Positions 51,276 through 61,035 are shown, numbered from the stretch's first letter. The stretch: 61,058 nucleotides of DNA from Bacillota bacterium (GCA_009773495.1 WSXW01000009.1:1-61058), one strand, 5' to 3'. A program made the numbers and translations. The notes: a model not told the origin generated them from the letters alone.

Positions 51276-51531
51276 GTGACCCGCACTCTGTAGACGGCAC
51301 TGACATGAGATCCGCCTAACAACCCCTCCCTGAGTCTAGGCAGATGTCCCTGCGGGGGGGATGATTTCTCGGATTAAACAAGCCATATTGGGCCGGGATA
51401 TCATATAAAGCATCTCCTCGTTTTTATCAGTGCCGATCAGGTGCGGCTGGGCAAGGTCGTGTTGCATAGCGGGTGCCCGCCGGGTAAGGTCTAGCCTACC
51501 GCCCGTAGTTAGCCTTGGAGCGTAGAAGAAA
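51276..51531 (+). other. group II intron RNA remnant (5' part)
   Basis: Non-coding. From GTGCGGCTGG at about 51436 the text (TAAGGTCTAGCCTACC, GTTAGCCTTGGAGC) has the look of the 5' domain of a bacterial group II intron, which begins GTGYG. The reverse transcriptase remnant follows directly. The first 160 bp are unassigned. Confidence 0.5.
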
Positions 51532-51894
51532 GTGTACTACATCGTAGACGCAGACATCAAAGGGTTCTTTGACCACGTAGACCACGACTGGCTCCTATCA
51601 TTCCTAAAAGAGCGCAAACAGTGGCTGGTGAAGAACATGCACACCCCGACAAAAGAACTCATAAGCACACTGCGAAGCAAGGTGCGCGGCCATTATAACT
51701 ACTATGGTCTAACAGATAACAGGGATTCACTCAGCAAGTTCTACCAAGAGGTCATTAAGATGCTGAAATGGACATTGGGTCGCCAGAGCCAGAAAAGCAG
51801 GCAGACGTGGGAAGACATCATGAAGTTTTTGCGCAAGTACCCACTCCCGTACCCAAAAATCTACCACAGCATCTTCTACTCGAAAGAGGCGTGA
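51532..51894 (+). pseudogene. ltrA: group II intron reverse transcriptase/maturase with internal deletion
   Basis: The frame opens with YIVDADIKGFFDHVDHDWL, the RT block that carries the first catalytic Asp, and then jumps to the C-terminal maturase end: LRSKVRGHYNYYGL, KMLKWTLGRQSQKSRQTWE and KFLRKYPLPYPKIYHSIF. The YADD box and thumb are missing, so the enzyme is dead. A full protein is about 400-450 residues; about 120 remain. No domain V sequence is clear downstream. Confidence 0.85.
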
Positions 51895-51908
51895 GCCTCT
51901 ACTCTACT

Positions 51909-52649
51909 CTACTGGGACCGTACTCCCCGTTTTCCTCCCCCTAGCGCCGCGAAGTCGCGCACAAAGGCTATATCTACCCGGTCCAAGACTTCCCCCGGCT
52001 TACCATCGGCCACAATCTTCCCCTCGCTCATTACAATCAGCCTATCTGCCAAGTACGATACCTCGGCATAATCGTGACTAACGAGAATAGCGGTAGTCTG
52101 AGCTAAGTGCAACCACTCTCGCATATTCCGCAGCACATGCATTTTAGACTCAACATCCAGAGCACTAAATGGTTCGTCCATCAGTAACAGCTTAGGCCTT
52201 ACCACAAAGGCCCTAGCCAATCCCACGCGCGCAGTTTCACCACCCGATAGGGTGCGTGGGTTACGGTGCGCTAGGTTGCTTGCTTGTACAACATCTAACC
52301 ACCGCAGTGCTTCTATTTCAGCCGTCTTCCTTTTTTCGCCTCGTAAGCGCAGGGGGAGTGCCACATTATAAAGCACCGAGCCACTCAGTAACTTTGGTGT
52401 CTGAAATACATGTGCCATCTGGCGCCTTAATTCTAAAGCCTGTTTGCCGACCTGTAAGTTTTCTCCCGCTAGCGAGTAATGCTTGAAGACTGCCGGCATT
52501 AGGAGCCCTATGGCCCTCAGCAGACTGCTCTTGCCCGCACCGTTTCTTCCGATTATTGCGGTGGTCTCGTGAGGGTTAATGGTCAAGTCCTCTATATCCA
52601 CAATCGTCTTTGTACCGGCCCTTAGCGTGAGCCCATTTAGTCTCAGCAT
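51909..52649 (-). CDS. tupC: tungstate/molybdate-type ABC transporter ATPase
   Basis: The 246-residue ATPase has Walker A GRNGAGKSS, signature LSGGETARVGLARA, Walker B LLLMDEPFSALD and switch His in LVSHDYAEV. Its pairing with a TupB-like permease suggests tungstate import. The ATG overlaps the permease stop. No TupA binding protein gene is adjacent on either side; the group II debris begins immediately downstream. Confidence 0.82.
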   Translation of the reverse strand: MLRLNGLTLRAGTKTIVDIEDLTINPHETTAIIGRNGAGKSSLLRAIGLLMPAVFKHYSLAGENLQVGKQALELRRQMAHVFQTPKLLSGSVLYNVALPLRLRGEKRKTAEIEALRWLDVVQASNLAHRNPRTLSGGETARVGLARAFVVRPKLLLMDEPFSALDVESKMHVLRNMREWLHLAQTTAILVSHDYAEVSYLADRLIVMSEGKIVADGKPGEVLDRVDIAFVRDFAALGGGKRGVRSQ

Positions 52650-53344
52650 TACATCAACCTCCTGCGCTGTAACACAGTCAATGTCAGGGCGACGAGATAG
52701 GACAAGCTCAGGAGAATAAAGCTAAGGGCAATGGCAATATCAAAATTGCCTTTGTTTATTTCAAGCACAATTGCTGTACTGAGGACGCGCGTCTGCCCGC
52801 GAATATTGCCGCCTACAGCCATAGCAGCTCCCACCTCGGCTACCACTGCGCCAAAACCAGCCATGGAGGCAGCTATTAGGCTCAGCCACGCCTGCTTAAG
52901 TATGAGGTAGACTTGTTGGACACGGCTAGCCCCTAGGCTGGTAATTTGCTCGGCAATACCGTTCTCTACCTGCATTACTCCCGCCATCGTTAATGCCGCC
53001 ACCCGTGGGGTCGCGATTACCACCTGTGCCACGACTAAAGCTATAGGAGTATACATTAAACCAAGATTCCCTAAGGGACCACTGCGCCACAATAACAGGC
53101 TAATCCATAGACCTACTACAACCGGTGGTAAGCCCATGGCGGAATTTACTAGGCTTTGTAGTAGGCTCTTGCCGGGAAATTTGCCGAGCCCCAGCACAGC
53201 ACCGCAGGGTATTCCCAATAATATGCTTAATAGTGTGGCTACACCGCTTACCCTAATAGTCAGGTAGGCGATCTGCCACACTTCTCTATCCCCGCTAATT
53301 AGTAGACGAAAGGCCTCAGTCAAACCTCTCCACACAAGTTCCAT
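52649..53344 (-). CDS. tupB: tungstate-type ABC transporter permease
   Basis: The 231-residue permease has five to six helices and an EAA-like loop (AEQITSLGASRVQQVYLILKQAW). Text such as GLPPVVVGLWISLLLWRSGPLG and FGAVVAEVGAAMAVGGNIRGQTRVLSTAIVLE is what I recall for TupB/WtpB-type permeases. It is the first gene of the pair; its start is 90 bp from the divergent gene at 53435. Tungstate would suit the W-enzymes of an anaerobe. Confidence 0.85.
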   Translation of the reverse strand: MELVWRGLTEAFRLLISGDREVWQIAYLTIRVSGVATLLSILLGIPCGAVLGLGKFPGKSLLQSLVNSAMGLPPVVVGLWISLLLWRSGPLGNLGLMYTPIALVVAQVVIATPRVAALTMAGVMQVENGIAEQITSLGASRVQQVYLILKQAWLSLIAASMAGFGAVVAEVGAAMAVGGNIRGQTRVLSTAIVLEINKGNFDIAIALSFILLSLSYLVALTLTVLQRRRLM

Positions 53345-53434
53345 TATTTTCTCCTTCGTTTATATCTCTACTCAAATTATAACAGGAGTTGTCTGTTTTG
53401 GTCGCGAATATTGCTATAAAGCGGAGGTGTTGTT

Positions 53435-54241
53435 ATGTCTACCAATGAACAGGTGCGGGGTTATTTACTTGTGTGTACTCGGGCCTTTTCTGGCAAACGG
53501 GGACGCACTGGTTTGGTAAGTTTTGTGTTAGGACAGGCGGGCCCAAGTACCTTGGCTTTGGCTGAGGAACAGGGGATAGCAGCTCTGCATGGCATACTCT
53601 CTATGACTCCGCCAAATGAGATCCACCTCGCGCTCAATAAACTACGGGAACAGGGCTGTGTGGAGGTTAGGGACACCCTTATTCGCGACCGCGCACTGCC
53701 ACTCCTGTACCTGCTTGATAAAGGTAGCTTTGAATTAGAACGGCTCCGCCCAATTCTAAACCTCCCTGCAGCGAGATCTGCCCGCACCACCGAAAAAGCT
53801 CTACTAGTCTTGACTAGGTTGGGTAAACTTATGGAGGGGCTTGCTACTCAACCCAAAGAGAGTTTGCCTGAGCACATAGCCCTCGGTGTGCAGCAGTTTG
53901 AACATTACATAGAACTCTTGTGTAAAGCTCTAGAGCTAAAAAAAGACGTGCCATTGTCATCCCCACAAGCGCAGAGGCATTTCGCTAATAGGTTAGAGGT
54001 TTGCTTATGCATGAGCGTTTTTGCCGAGCTCCCCGAAGTAGAAGCGCAGGCCCTCCGTTTGGCAACTGGTATTGGGCTAAAGCATCAGCTTAAGGAGGCG
54101 GACTTTGCGGCCTATTATCCACAAACCGATATGCATGACAAGGCCCGCATAGCCGCAGCTCGCGTGCTCTCGCGGGAGTGGCAAGGGCGTAGCCCTTTAG
54201 CTTCAGTGATTGGTTTTTTGGTTCTGAGCGAACCGAACTAG
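53435..54241 (+). CDS. hypothetical protein, unknown
   Basis: The 268-residue product is not recognised. It is mostly alpha-helical. The first 80 residues (GRTGLVSFVLGQAGPS, then NEIHLALNKLREQGCVEV) could form a winged-helix-like unit, as in RQC-type domains. The rest is helical with no motif. It may be a regulator of the divergent tungstate genes, but nothing shows DNA binding. Start has GGAGG 8 nt upstream. Confidence 0.65.
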   Translation: MSTNEQVRGYLLVCTRAFSGKRGRTGLVSFVLGQAGPSTLALAEEQGIAALHGILSMTPPNEIHLALNKLREQGCVEVRDTLIRDRALPLLYLLDKGSFELERLRPILNLPAARSARTTEKALLVLTRLGKLMEGLATQPKESLPEHIALGVQQFEHYIELLCKALELKKDVPLSSPQAQRHFANRLEVCLCMSVFAELPEVEAQALRLATGIGLKHQLKEADFAAYYPQTDMHDKARIAAARVLSREWQGRSPLASVIGFLVLSEPN

Positions 54242-54286
54242 AAGGAGGGCAGTTGGAGGTATGAGTAGCAAGTTTTGTGGAGCCAG

Positions 54287-55510
54287 CTAGGGCATTTTTT
54301 CTTTTGGTTCAAAACGAGTGATGTGTATGCCGATTCTCTTTATACCGAGTTTAACCTCAATGCTGAAAGTCGCGGTCTTGAGAACTTCGGTCCACATCTT
54401 CGGGTTCCAAAACGTGGGATATTGCACGCGCACGAACTGCCCTAGCCCGATAGGGTCGCTGCCAAAGGATGAGACTGTAAGCAGTGCATCCGTGATGCCT
54501 TGCTTCAAACTCTCCGAGAGTATACGCATGAATTCCTCAGAATTCTCGTCCTTTGTCAGATCAACTCTTCCCTGGTAATTGACTAGGCTTACTAGGGTGT
54601 CGACCTTAAGGCTAAAATGGGGGACACCCGCGATGATTTGAGTTTCCCAAGATGGCTTGGCTCGCTCAATGGCAATAATGATGCGACTGGTCTCTGGTAC
54701 AAAGCGTGGATCCGGCTTAAGCAAGATCTGCACCAAGAAGTCGTGTGAAGTCCCTTGAGCAAGGGAGAAGTACTGCTGTTGCGATAGAGTAGTAGTCCCT
54801 ACCAGACGATCCCCCTGCCAGGAGGCCATGCCGACTATCTGTATATCTTCGGCCGTTGTTCCTTGACCGGTTCCACCTCGATCGCCACCACCGCCATCGG
54901 CCCCTCGTTCTTCTGGAGGCCGGGGATCAGTACTGCCAATGGGTGTAAGCAGCGTTGTGCTGGCGTCCATGCCGGGAGTCATCATGCGCGACGAAAAAAT
55001 CTCCAAGGTAGTGGGGGGACTATCCTGCTGCATTTTGGCGCGGTCCAACATATCCTTCATGAATAGGCCAACCCGCTGTCCTTCGGCAGGAATGGTCGTC
55101 AATAGTTTGCGTGCTGTACCCAGTGTTACAGCGACGTAACTTTCTACCCGCAGGTCGGTATGCTTAAAAAGGTCATTCATTACTGCTGAAACTCCTTGGC
55201 GGGCTGCTTCTTCTCCAAAGACTACCACCAGCAGCTTCCCATAGGAGTATACATGTGCATCCGCATGGCTGGCTATAGCAAATGCCTCAGCTAGGCTGGT
55301 GCTGCGAAAACTCTGCACACGCGACGACTGGGACCGATCTTCGTCAGCAATCGGTGCTACAAAAGTTACTAGGTAATGAGGGGACTCGGGTAGGTAATCG
55401 ACTCCTACAGCTACCACGAGGTTCCTGCTCTCTACGGGCAGGGAGTCCCAGCAGCCGGAGAGCAGCATCATTAGCAATACTATGAGGGACAGTTTACGGC
55501 TATTTTTCAG
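54287..55510 (-). CDS. gerC: Ger(x)C family germination lipoprotein, probable CTG start
   Basis: The product, about 407 residues, is the C subunit of a spore germinant receptor: lipobox LLSGCWD, then NLVVAVGVDYLPE, a middle domain and the conserved C-terminal domain. No ATG, GTG or TTG gives a sound signal peptide; the only start with a ribosome site (GGGAGG, 8 nt) is CTG at 55510, which gives a good lipoprotein signal KNSRKLSLIVLLMMLLSGC. This overlaps the gerB stop by a few bases. A Gly/Asp-rich insert lies at about 200-230. It anchors in the spore inner membrane with GerA and GerB. Confidence 0.85.
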   Translation of the reverse strand: MKNSRKLSLIVLLMMLLSGCWDSLPVESRNLVVAVGVDYLPESPHYLVTFVAPIADEDRSQSSRVQSFRSTSLAEAFAIASHADAHVYSYGKLLVVVFGEEAARQGVSAVMNDLFKHTDLRVESYVAVTLGTARKLLTTIPAEGQRVGLFMKDMLDRAKMQQDSPPTTLEIFSSRMMTPGMDASTTLLTPIGSTDPRPPEERGADGGGGDRGGTGQGTTAEDIQIVGMASWQGDRLVGTTTLSQQQYFSLAQGTSHDFLVQILLKPDPRFVPETSRIIIAIERAKPSWETQIIAGVPHFSLKVDTLVSLVNYQGRVDLTKDENSEEFMRILSESLKQGITDALLTVSSFGSDPIGLGQFVRVQYPTFWNPKMWTEVLKTATFSIEVKLGIKRIGIHITRFEPKEKMP

Positions 55511-56603
55511 GGCTGGTACCTCCCTTGCCTTTGCGTAATGAGGCCAAGAACAAAAACAACAGTAGGCTGGAGATAATAAATGACAAGTCGAAAACACCAA
55601 ACATGTCGGAGAAAGCGACCGCCTGCCGAATTGGGATGTCATTTATGGCCATAATTAATAGCAGTCCACTGAGAAGCGCAGCCGTCTTGGCAAAAGAAAG
55701 ACGACTCGACATCCCTTGGGTAAGTCGTGTAGCAGTGTACAATTGAGAGGCCGCCGTTGTAACAATGGTGGACAACCACACAAACATCATCAGACTATCT
55801 ATGCGCTCAAAGAATACCACTTCGATACCGCTGAGTATGGAGAGAGTTGGCAAAAAGATAATATTTAGTTTTTCTATTCCAAAAAACATAACTGCGGTAG
55901 CTGTTACAAAAGTGTACACGCCAGTAGCCAAAAGCACGGCTCCTGAAGCCCATAGCTTTGAGGACGCTTTATGCTGGAGGTATGGGTAGACAAACCACAG
56001 GAAGTCAAAACCAGAATAGCTATATGACGCGGCTAGCGCACCCTTAAAAAGGTCTTCTGCTGGTTTGTCACCAATTAATGGTAATAGGTGGACGCTGTTG
56101 CCCTTTGTAAAGGGAATAACCACAAACAGAATGAGCGGCATGGAAAGAAAGAAGGCAGCCTCTGAATAGCGGGTGAACCCTGGAATTCGTGCCAATACAG
56201 CCATAAGAGAAAGGGTCAAGATTATAATAGCAAAGACATAAGTAGGCGTTTCGTGGAGCAAGCGTAAGGATAGATTGCCGGCATATAGTTGGGCAGTCAG
56301 CAGGCAAAGGGCAATTGCTCTGAGCCCATACACTGACATCCACACGCGGCCAAGGATCGGCCCTAGCAATAACTTGGGCCACTCGGCGGCATCCTGCGAT
56401 GGGAACTCGCTGGCCAATTTATCTGCCAAGAGGGTTATACCGGACATCACAAGGCCGACAGCTAGTACCACCAGCCAAGCACTTCGCCCGGCGTCAGACG
56501 CCACGACTCGCGGCAAGGACATAATACCGTTGGCAAAGAGCACCCCAGATATAACAGTTAGGTACTGAAACGAAGTAACAGAGGGCTTAGGTTCCTTGTT
56601 CAT
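55500..56603 (-). CDS. gerB: GerAB/ArcD/ProY-family germination permease
   Basis: The 367-residue protein has 10 helices of the APC-type fold of GerB subunits; the first (FQYLTVISGVLFANGIMSLP) is characteristic. It probably binds the germinant, for example an amino acid. It overlaps gerA by 17 bp upstream and gerC downstream. Confidence 0.92.
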   Translation of the reverse strand: MNKEPKPSVTSFQYLTVISGVLFANGIMSLPRVVASDAGRSAWLVVLAVGLVMSGITLLADKLASEFPSQDAAEWPKLLLGPILGRVWMSVYGLRAIALCLLTAQLYAGNLSLRLLHETPTYVFAIIILTLSLMAVLARIPGFTRYSEAAFFLSMPLILFVVIPFTKGNSVHLLPLIGDKPAEDLFKGALAASYSYSGFDFLWFVYPYLQHKASSKLWASGAVLLATGVYTFVTATAVMFFGIEKLNIIFLPTLSILSGIEVVFFERIDSLMMFVWLSTIVTTAASQLYTATRLTQGMSSRLSFAKTAALLSGLLLIMAINDIPIRQAVAFSDMFGVFDLSFIISSLLLFLFLASLRKGKGGTSPEK

Positions 56604-58107
56604 TGTCCTTGCTCCCTGTCGGTTTGTTTATATAAGGTCTGCGATAGATAAAATCTCCCATGCTCGCCATCCGTAGCGGAGCTAGCGGACGTAAGTAGGG
56701 AACGCCCAGTACCTCAATAGAAGCCATGTGAATGATTATTGCGACCCACACAGCCATAATACCAACCCCCGAAAGGACACTGCCACCTAGCAGTAGAGCA
56801 TACCGCAGGATGCGCACGAGTCCAATTACCCTGTAATTGGGCATGGCAAAGGAGCCGATAAGCGAGATGGCGATGGCGATAAGCAACAGTGGGCTGACCA
56901 GCCCGGCCTGGATGATAGCCTGTCCCAATACAAAACCCCCTACCACACCTACCGTCTGCCCTACCTTAGTGGGCAGTCTAGTAGCTCCTTCCTGTAGAAT
57001 ATCTACTATCAGGAGCATCAGAAAGACCTCAATGGCTGGCGGAAAGGGAATTCCTGTTCTAAAGGATGCCACCGGTATGGTCAGGTCTGTGGGTAAGATT
57101 TCATAATTAAAGCTGACCAGAGCCGCATACAGGGCAGGAAGGGTAGTGGCTAAAAAAAAGGCGAGGACCCGCAGTGCTCGCACCAGCGTAACCGATAGAG
57201 ATCGTCCGTAGTAATCGCCTGCTACCTGAAACAAATCGGCGAAACCAACAGGCAGGACCAAGGCTTCTGGTGACCCGTCTACCAGTATGGCTACTCTACC
57301 TTCGAGTAGGTTCCCCGCTACCCTATCGGGGCGTTCAGTGTAGAGAGCCTGAGGGAAAGGCGAGAGGGAGCCAAATCCCATTAGCGACTCTAAGTAAGAA
57401 CTGTCCATTAGCTCATCAACCTCGACCTGTGACAGGCGCTCTCTGGCATCGTCCACCATGTTATCCGGCGCGATTTCGTCAATATATATCAGAAGAACTT
57501 TAGTAGTCGTTTTGGTTCCCATAGTAAAGGCCTCTACCTTTAGTTTTGAAGTTTTGATTTTTTGCCGCAGTAAGGCTAGATTGATCGCGGATGTTTCCAC
57601 AAAGGCTTGCTTGGGTCCGAAAATCGTGGTTTCTGTTTCCGCCGTAGAAACTGCGCGCCCTGGACTGGCATGGGCAACAACGGCTAGGACAGGGTTCAAG
57701 CCTTCGATGAGTATGAGCGCCCAACCATCGAGCAAGAGGGTTTCCGCCTGTTTTAGGTCTGTGATTTCCTTGAGATCTGAAGACGATAAGAGTTGTTTGG
57801 CTAACGGGGGACGAGACTTTGCCTGAGGGCTCTCTGCCATATTTATAAAGCTAGCCATAGGCATAATTACTTCTTCGGCAATTCTAGATGGATCTGCAAG
57901 GTGATTGATGTAGACCACGGAGACTTTATGGCCATCGCCCCCGAGACGAAACTCTCTCACACAAAAATCATGGGCGTTTCCAAAGGTCTCTCGCAGGAAC
58001 GCGAGATTGCCTTTGTAGCCTCTCATACGGATTTCAGGTTGTTGGTTGTTATTTGCTGGGTCAGCCTCTCCAAACAGACCTATAATCTTATCCCACAGGT
58101 TATCCAT
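56587..58107 (-). CDS. gerA: GerA-family spore germination protein
   Basis: The 506-residue protein has the N-terminal soluble domain (about 1-290) and a C-terminal domain of several helices with the text LPTDLTIPVASFRTGIPFPP and EVFLMLLIVDILQEGATRLP, diagnostic of GerA. First gene of the gerA-gerB-gerC operon. Upstream, a GCATG and a CACTAAT-like element about 19 nt apart (58125-58160) might be a sigma-G promoter, but the match is weak. Confidence 0.93.
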   Translation of the reverse strand: MDNLWDKIIGLFGEADPANNNQQPEIRMRGYKGNLAFLRETFGNAHDFCVREFRLGGDGHKVSVVYINHLADPSRIAEEVIMPMASFINMAESPQAKSRPPLAKQLLSSSDLKEITDLKQAETLLLDGWALILIEGLNPVLAVVAHASPGRAVSTAETETTIFGPKQAFVETSAINLALLRQKIKTSKLKVEAFTMGTKTTTKVLLIYIDEIAPDNMVDDARERLSQVEVDELMDSSYLESLMGFGSLSPFPQALYTERPDRVAGNLLEGRVAILVDGSPEALVLPVGFADLFQVAGDYYGRSLSVTLVRALRVLAFFLATTLPALYAALVSFNYEILPTDLTIPVASFRTGIPFPPAIEVFLMLLIVDILQEGATRLPTKVGQTVGVVGGFVLGQAIIQAGLVSPLLLIAIAISLIGSFAMPNYRVIGLVRILRYALLLGGSVLSGVGIMAVWVAIIIHMASIEVLGVPYLRPLAPLRMASMGDFIYRRPYINKPTGSKDNEQGT

Positions 58108-58210
58108 CTACCCACCCCCTTCACCACATTAGTGTCTCCATGGATGGAGTTACCATGCATAAAAAGGAACACCTCGCCCTGCGTCGAACAAATATGATGA
58201 GGTGGTTTTA

Positions 58211-59317
58211 ATGTACAATCCTTTATCCCCAGAGATATTACAGTCAAGAATTTATCCTCGGCAGACCGATATGCGGGGGGATTATTTTCGCGATGTTACC
58301 GCCGTTATTCACTCCACTCCTTTTCGTCGCCTTAAACATAAAACTCAAGCATTTTATGCGCCCCGTAATGACCATGTGTGTACGCGCATTGAGCACGTTT
58401 TACATGTGTCGACTATTGCAGCTACCATCTGCAAAACCTTGGGGTTAGACGCAGATATGGCGCAGGCTATTGCCTTAGCACACGATCTAGGGCACGCCCC
58501 GTTTGGGCACGAGGGGGAGCGGGTGCTGAACCAAAAGACCGAATCTATAGGTGGATTTATTCATGAATTGCATGGCTTGCGCGTGGTTGAGGTATTGGCG
58601 AGCGATGGGAAGGGCCTCAACCTTACCTACGCCGTACGTGACGGCATAATTTCGCATTGTGGAGAGCGCTTTGAGCAGCGTTTGAGCCCTGAGCCTGAGG
58701 AAAAAGAATTGCGCAAAATTAGCGACCGTGGGCGTAACCCTAATACTTATGAGGGCTGTGTGGTGCGTTTGGCTGACAAAATTGCCTATCTCGGGCGCGA
58801 CTTAGAGGATGCTATTACAGCCAAGTTTGTAACGATAGGCGAGGTCGATTCTCTCGTGCGCAAGGCCTTAGGCTCATCTAATGGCGAGATTATTGGGACA
58901 CTCGTCGCAGATGTAGTTAAGGAATCGCAGGGGAAAAACTACGTAGGCTTTTCCGATGAGAAGAATGAGCTCGTACTCAGACTGTATGGCTTTAATAAGG
59001 AGCGCATCTACTTTAACCCGCGTATGGAGCGATACCGTGTTTTTTGCCAGAGAATGATTGAAGGGATTTTTGACTATATCTTAGGGCTTTATGTTCAACA
59101 TGGCTGGGATTTTGCGGGCTATGAACGGGGAATTATTCGTTTGGATAAACAGTTCGGAGGCTATCTTAAAGAGATGCAGCATACGTACGAGGGCGAGCGA
59201 GCCCCCGCTGTGCGCATCGTGGCAGATTATGTAGCTGGCATGACCGACGAATATGCCATTGAGTGTATTAAGCAGATAACCATTCCTGAACCGATCGATT
59301 TTGCGGATAATGATTGA
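58211..59317 (+). CDS. dgt: dGTPase-like HD-domain phosphohydrolase
   Basis: The 368-residue product has the HD metal site in RIEHVLHV and AHDLGHAPFGHEGE, and RRLKHKTQAF upstream of it, as in dGTP triphosphohydrolases. It removes triphosphate from dNTPs. ATG at 58211 has GAGGTGG 5 nt upstream and is preferred to the ORF start at 58202. Confidence 0.9.
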   Translation: MYNPLSPEILQSRIYPRQTDMRGDYFRDVTAVIHSTPFRRLKHKTQAFYAPRNDHVCTRIEHVLHVSTIAATICKTLGLDADMAQAIALAHDLGHAPFGHEGERVLNQKTESIGGFIHELHGLRVVEVLASDGKGLNLTYAVRDGIISHCGERFEQRLSPEPEEKELRKISDRGRNPNTYEGCVVRLADKIAYLGRDLEDAITAKFVTIGEVDSLVRKALGSSNGEIIGTLVADVVKESQGKNYVGFSDEKNELVLRLYGFNKERIYFNPRMERYRVFCQRMIEGIFDYILGLYVQHGWDFAGYERGIIRLDKQFGGYLKEMQHTYEGERAPAVRIVADYVAGMTDEYAIECIKQITIPEPIDFADND

Positions 59318-59466
59318 TCCCCGAAGTCGGCGTCCTGGCCCCGCATCCTGAAGAATGCTCGTGCTGTGACGCCGCTACTAGACTTACCTCTCCCGGGGGA
59401 GTATACTGTATACGACCTTGCCTAGCAGATTGTGGTAGGCGGAATGTGCTTATAGCAGGAGGCTCT

Positions 59467-59631
59467 ATGGTATACTTTCTGACTTTCTTCCATCTCATTG
59501 TAGGTGTGGCTTTACTGCTTGCTTTTCAACGTAAGACCACTCGCTTGTACTTGCATCTTGGCTTAGGGTCATTAGGCATTGGGGCAGGCATGCTGGCCAT
59601 TTTAGTCTGGTTAGTACTCGCTAATCGGTAA
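59467..59631 (+). CDS. small two-helix membrane protein
   Basis: The 54-residue product (MVYFLTFFHLIVGVALLLAF, a basic turn, then GSLGIGAGMLAILVWLVLA) has two helices. AGGAGG lies 5 nt before the ATG; the longer frame from 59314 has no support. Unknown role. A bidirectional terminator follows. Confidence 0.7.
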   Translation: MVYFLTFFHLIVGVALLLAFQRKTTRLYLHLGLGSLGIGAGMLAILVWLVLANR

Positions 59632-59633
59632 AG

Positions 59634-59678
59634 AAATAGAAGAGCTGACTCACGTTGCATGAGCCAGCTCTTCTATTT
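59634..59678. terminator. bidirectional terminator
   Basis: AAATAGAAGAGCTG and CAGCTCTTCTATTT arms with inner CTCA/TGAG; serves both convergent genes. Confidence 0.85.
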
Positions 59679-59681
59679 ACA

Positions 59682-60419
59682 TTATTTATTGTCGCTCTCG
59701 TATTCATCCTTGAACTTTTGCAGCATTTCTGCCCACTCAGCCTCGGTTATCCTGGTCTCTTCTTTCATCTTTTGCTGCAGCGCTAGAACTTTTTCGTCCA
59801 GATACGGTGTGCGCGCAAAGGCTGCAGCAAAGACGCTTGTAGGCCTAAAGTCGCCTGGTACAGATACCTTGTTTTGCATGTAATCACAAGAGCCGCACTT
59901 CGCTGTGCGCAGTACAATGGGAGGCACGCCGTCGCCATTATTACTAATCCCCCCGGAATACAGGGTAAGGAACTCAAACCCTAAAGTGTGGCGGCAGTGC
60001 GGGCAGCGCGAGCGCAAGAATTTACCGGAAAAAGTTACGATCGTATAGGCAAAAAGTGTACAGCCTAGTAACAGTGCTAGTACTGTGTTTACGGGGTTTG
60101 GTCCTGCATAGCCGACAGACATGCCTTTCTTCTGTACACTCATATTTTCATCAATCTCATAGGTAAAGGTCACACGGCGACCATCAGGATGTACTTCGGT
60201 CACGTGCACAGTGTATACAGCGCCAGAGCGTCTCGCGTCTATTAACCCTTGGTCGAGCCTATCTTGTGGCACAGTTTGCCGAAGAGCGTCAAGGTGGGCC
60301 TGTGGCAGGGGCACGCTTCGGTCGGTAATCTGAATGTAGATAAAAACAACCGCTACAACCACTAATATAACCACCAGCGCCTTGCGGCCCTCCTGTAGTT
60401 GCTTATCTAGATATGCCAT
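59682..60419 (-). CDS. membrane protein with zinc-ribbon, unknown
   Basis: The 245-residue product has helices at about 14-32 and 110-130, and a later pair of CxxC motifs (RCPHCRHTLG and KCGSCDYM) that form a zinc ribbon. The C-terminus is helical and charged. The start at 60419 has AGGAGG 11 nt upstream. No family recognised. Confidence 0.7.
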   Translation of the reverse strand: MAYLDKQLQEGRKALVVILVVVAVVFIYIQITDRSVPLPQAHLDALRQTVPQDRLDQGLIDARRSGAVYTVHVTEVHPDGRRVTFTYEIDENMSVQKKGMSVGYAGPNPVNTVLALLLGCTLFAYTIVTFSGKFLRSRCPHCRHTLGFEFLTLYSGGISNNGDGVPPIVLRTAKCGSCDYMQNKVSVPGDFRPTSVFAAAFARTPYLDEKVLALQQKMKEETRITEAEWAEMLQKFKDEYESDNK

Positions 60420-61035
60420 GTTGCATATCGCCTCCTGTTTAGACTTCACCTTAGTAATACGCTTCTAGGCTAGTAAGGTTTCACATTATTACATTAGCCT
60501 ACAAATACTCCTCGGTGTCAGTCGTAGACAGCTACTCAGCTATGACTACCGACAGTAGCTTTAGGAAAAAAACCTGCAATTATGCGGGTTATTCGTTGTC
60601 GCCTATTAAATATGCGGTAACTGACTCTGGCTCAGTCAGTGATAACGCTAAGTCACAGATTAAGTCAGGCGCAGAGGACTTTGCCTCGCAAAATAATGGC
60701 ACAACCATCAGCGAGCTAGCGGGAGTGACGCTAGGTAAGTTCTTAAGCAACCAGCGACGGTAAAAACTAGCTGATTTCTCGCGTAAAAGCCCCAACGGAA
60801 AAGCATGACACTGCAGACCGCGCCGATTGATTTCACAACTGGCCTGTTCAAAAGATATTCTGTTGTGAAATGTAAGCACTATGGCCGTCATGTTGATGCC
60901 CCTTTACCCATTTTTGCGCACTGAACCATAGTACAACGGGCTCTGTGGTTTTACAAGGGGTCGCAATCACTCACCTATAATCTTACCGAAGGGTAATCGG
61001 CTCACTCATATAGAAATATAACCGAGGGGATGTGT
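60420..61035. other. 616-bp region with no supported gene
   Basis: An 82-codon plus-strand frame (60515-60763) and a 100-codon minus-strand frame (60589-60891) overlap; neither has a ribosome site nor a recognisable domain. TATAAT at 60976-60981 may be the -10 of the gene that begins at 61036 or 61042. Confidence 0.5.

Noticed and set aside
51240..51290. TGA at the end of the HlyD fragment as selenocysteine
   Set aside because: No Cys is expected after GQV in HlyD proteins and the following frame does not continue the family.
60515..60891. Two overlapping ORFs of 82 and 100 codons
   Set aside because: Opposite strands, no ribosome sites, no recognisable domain; at most one could be real and neither is supported.
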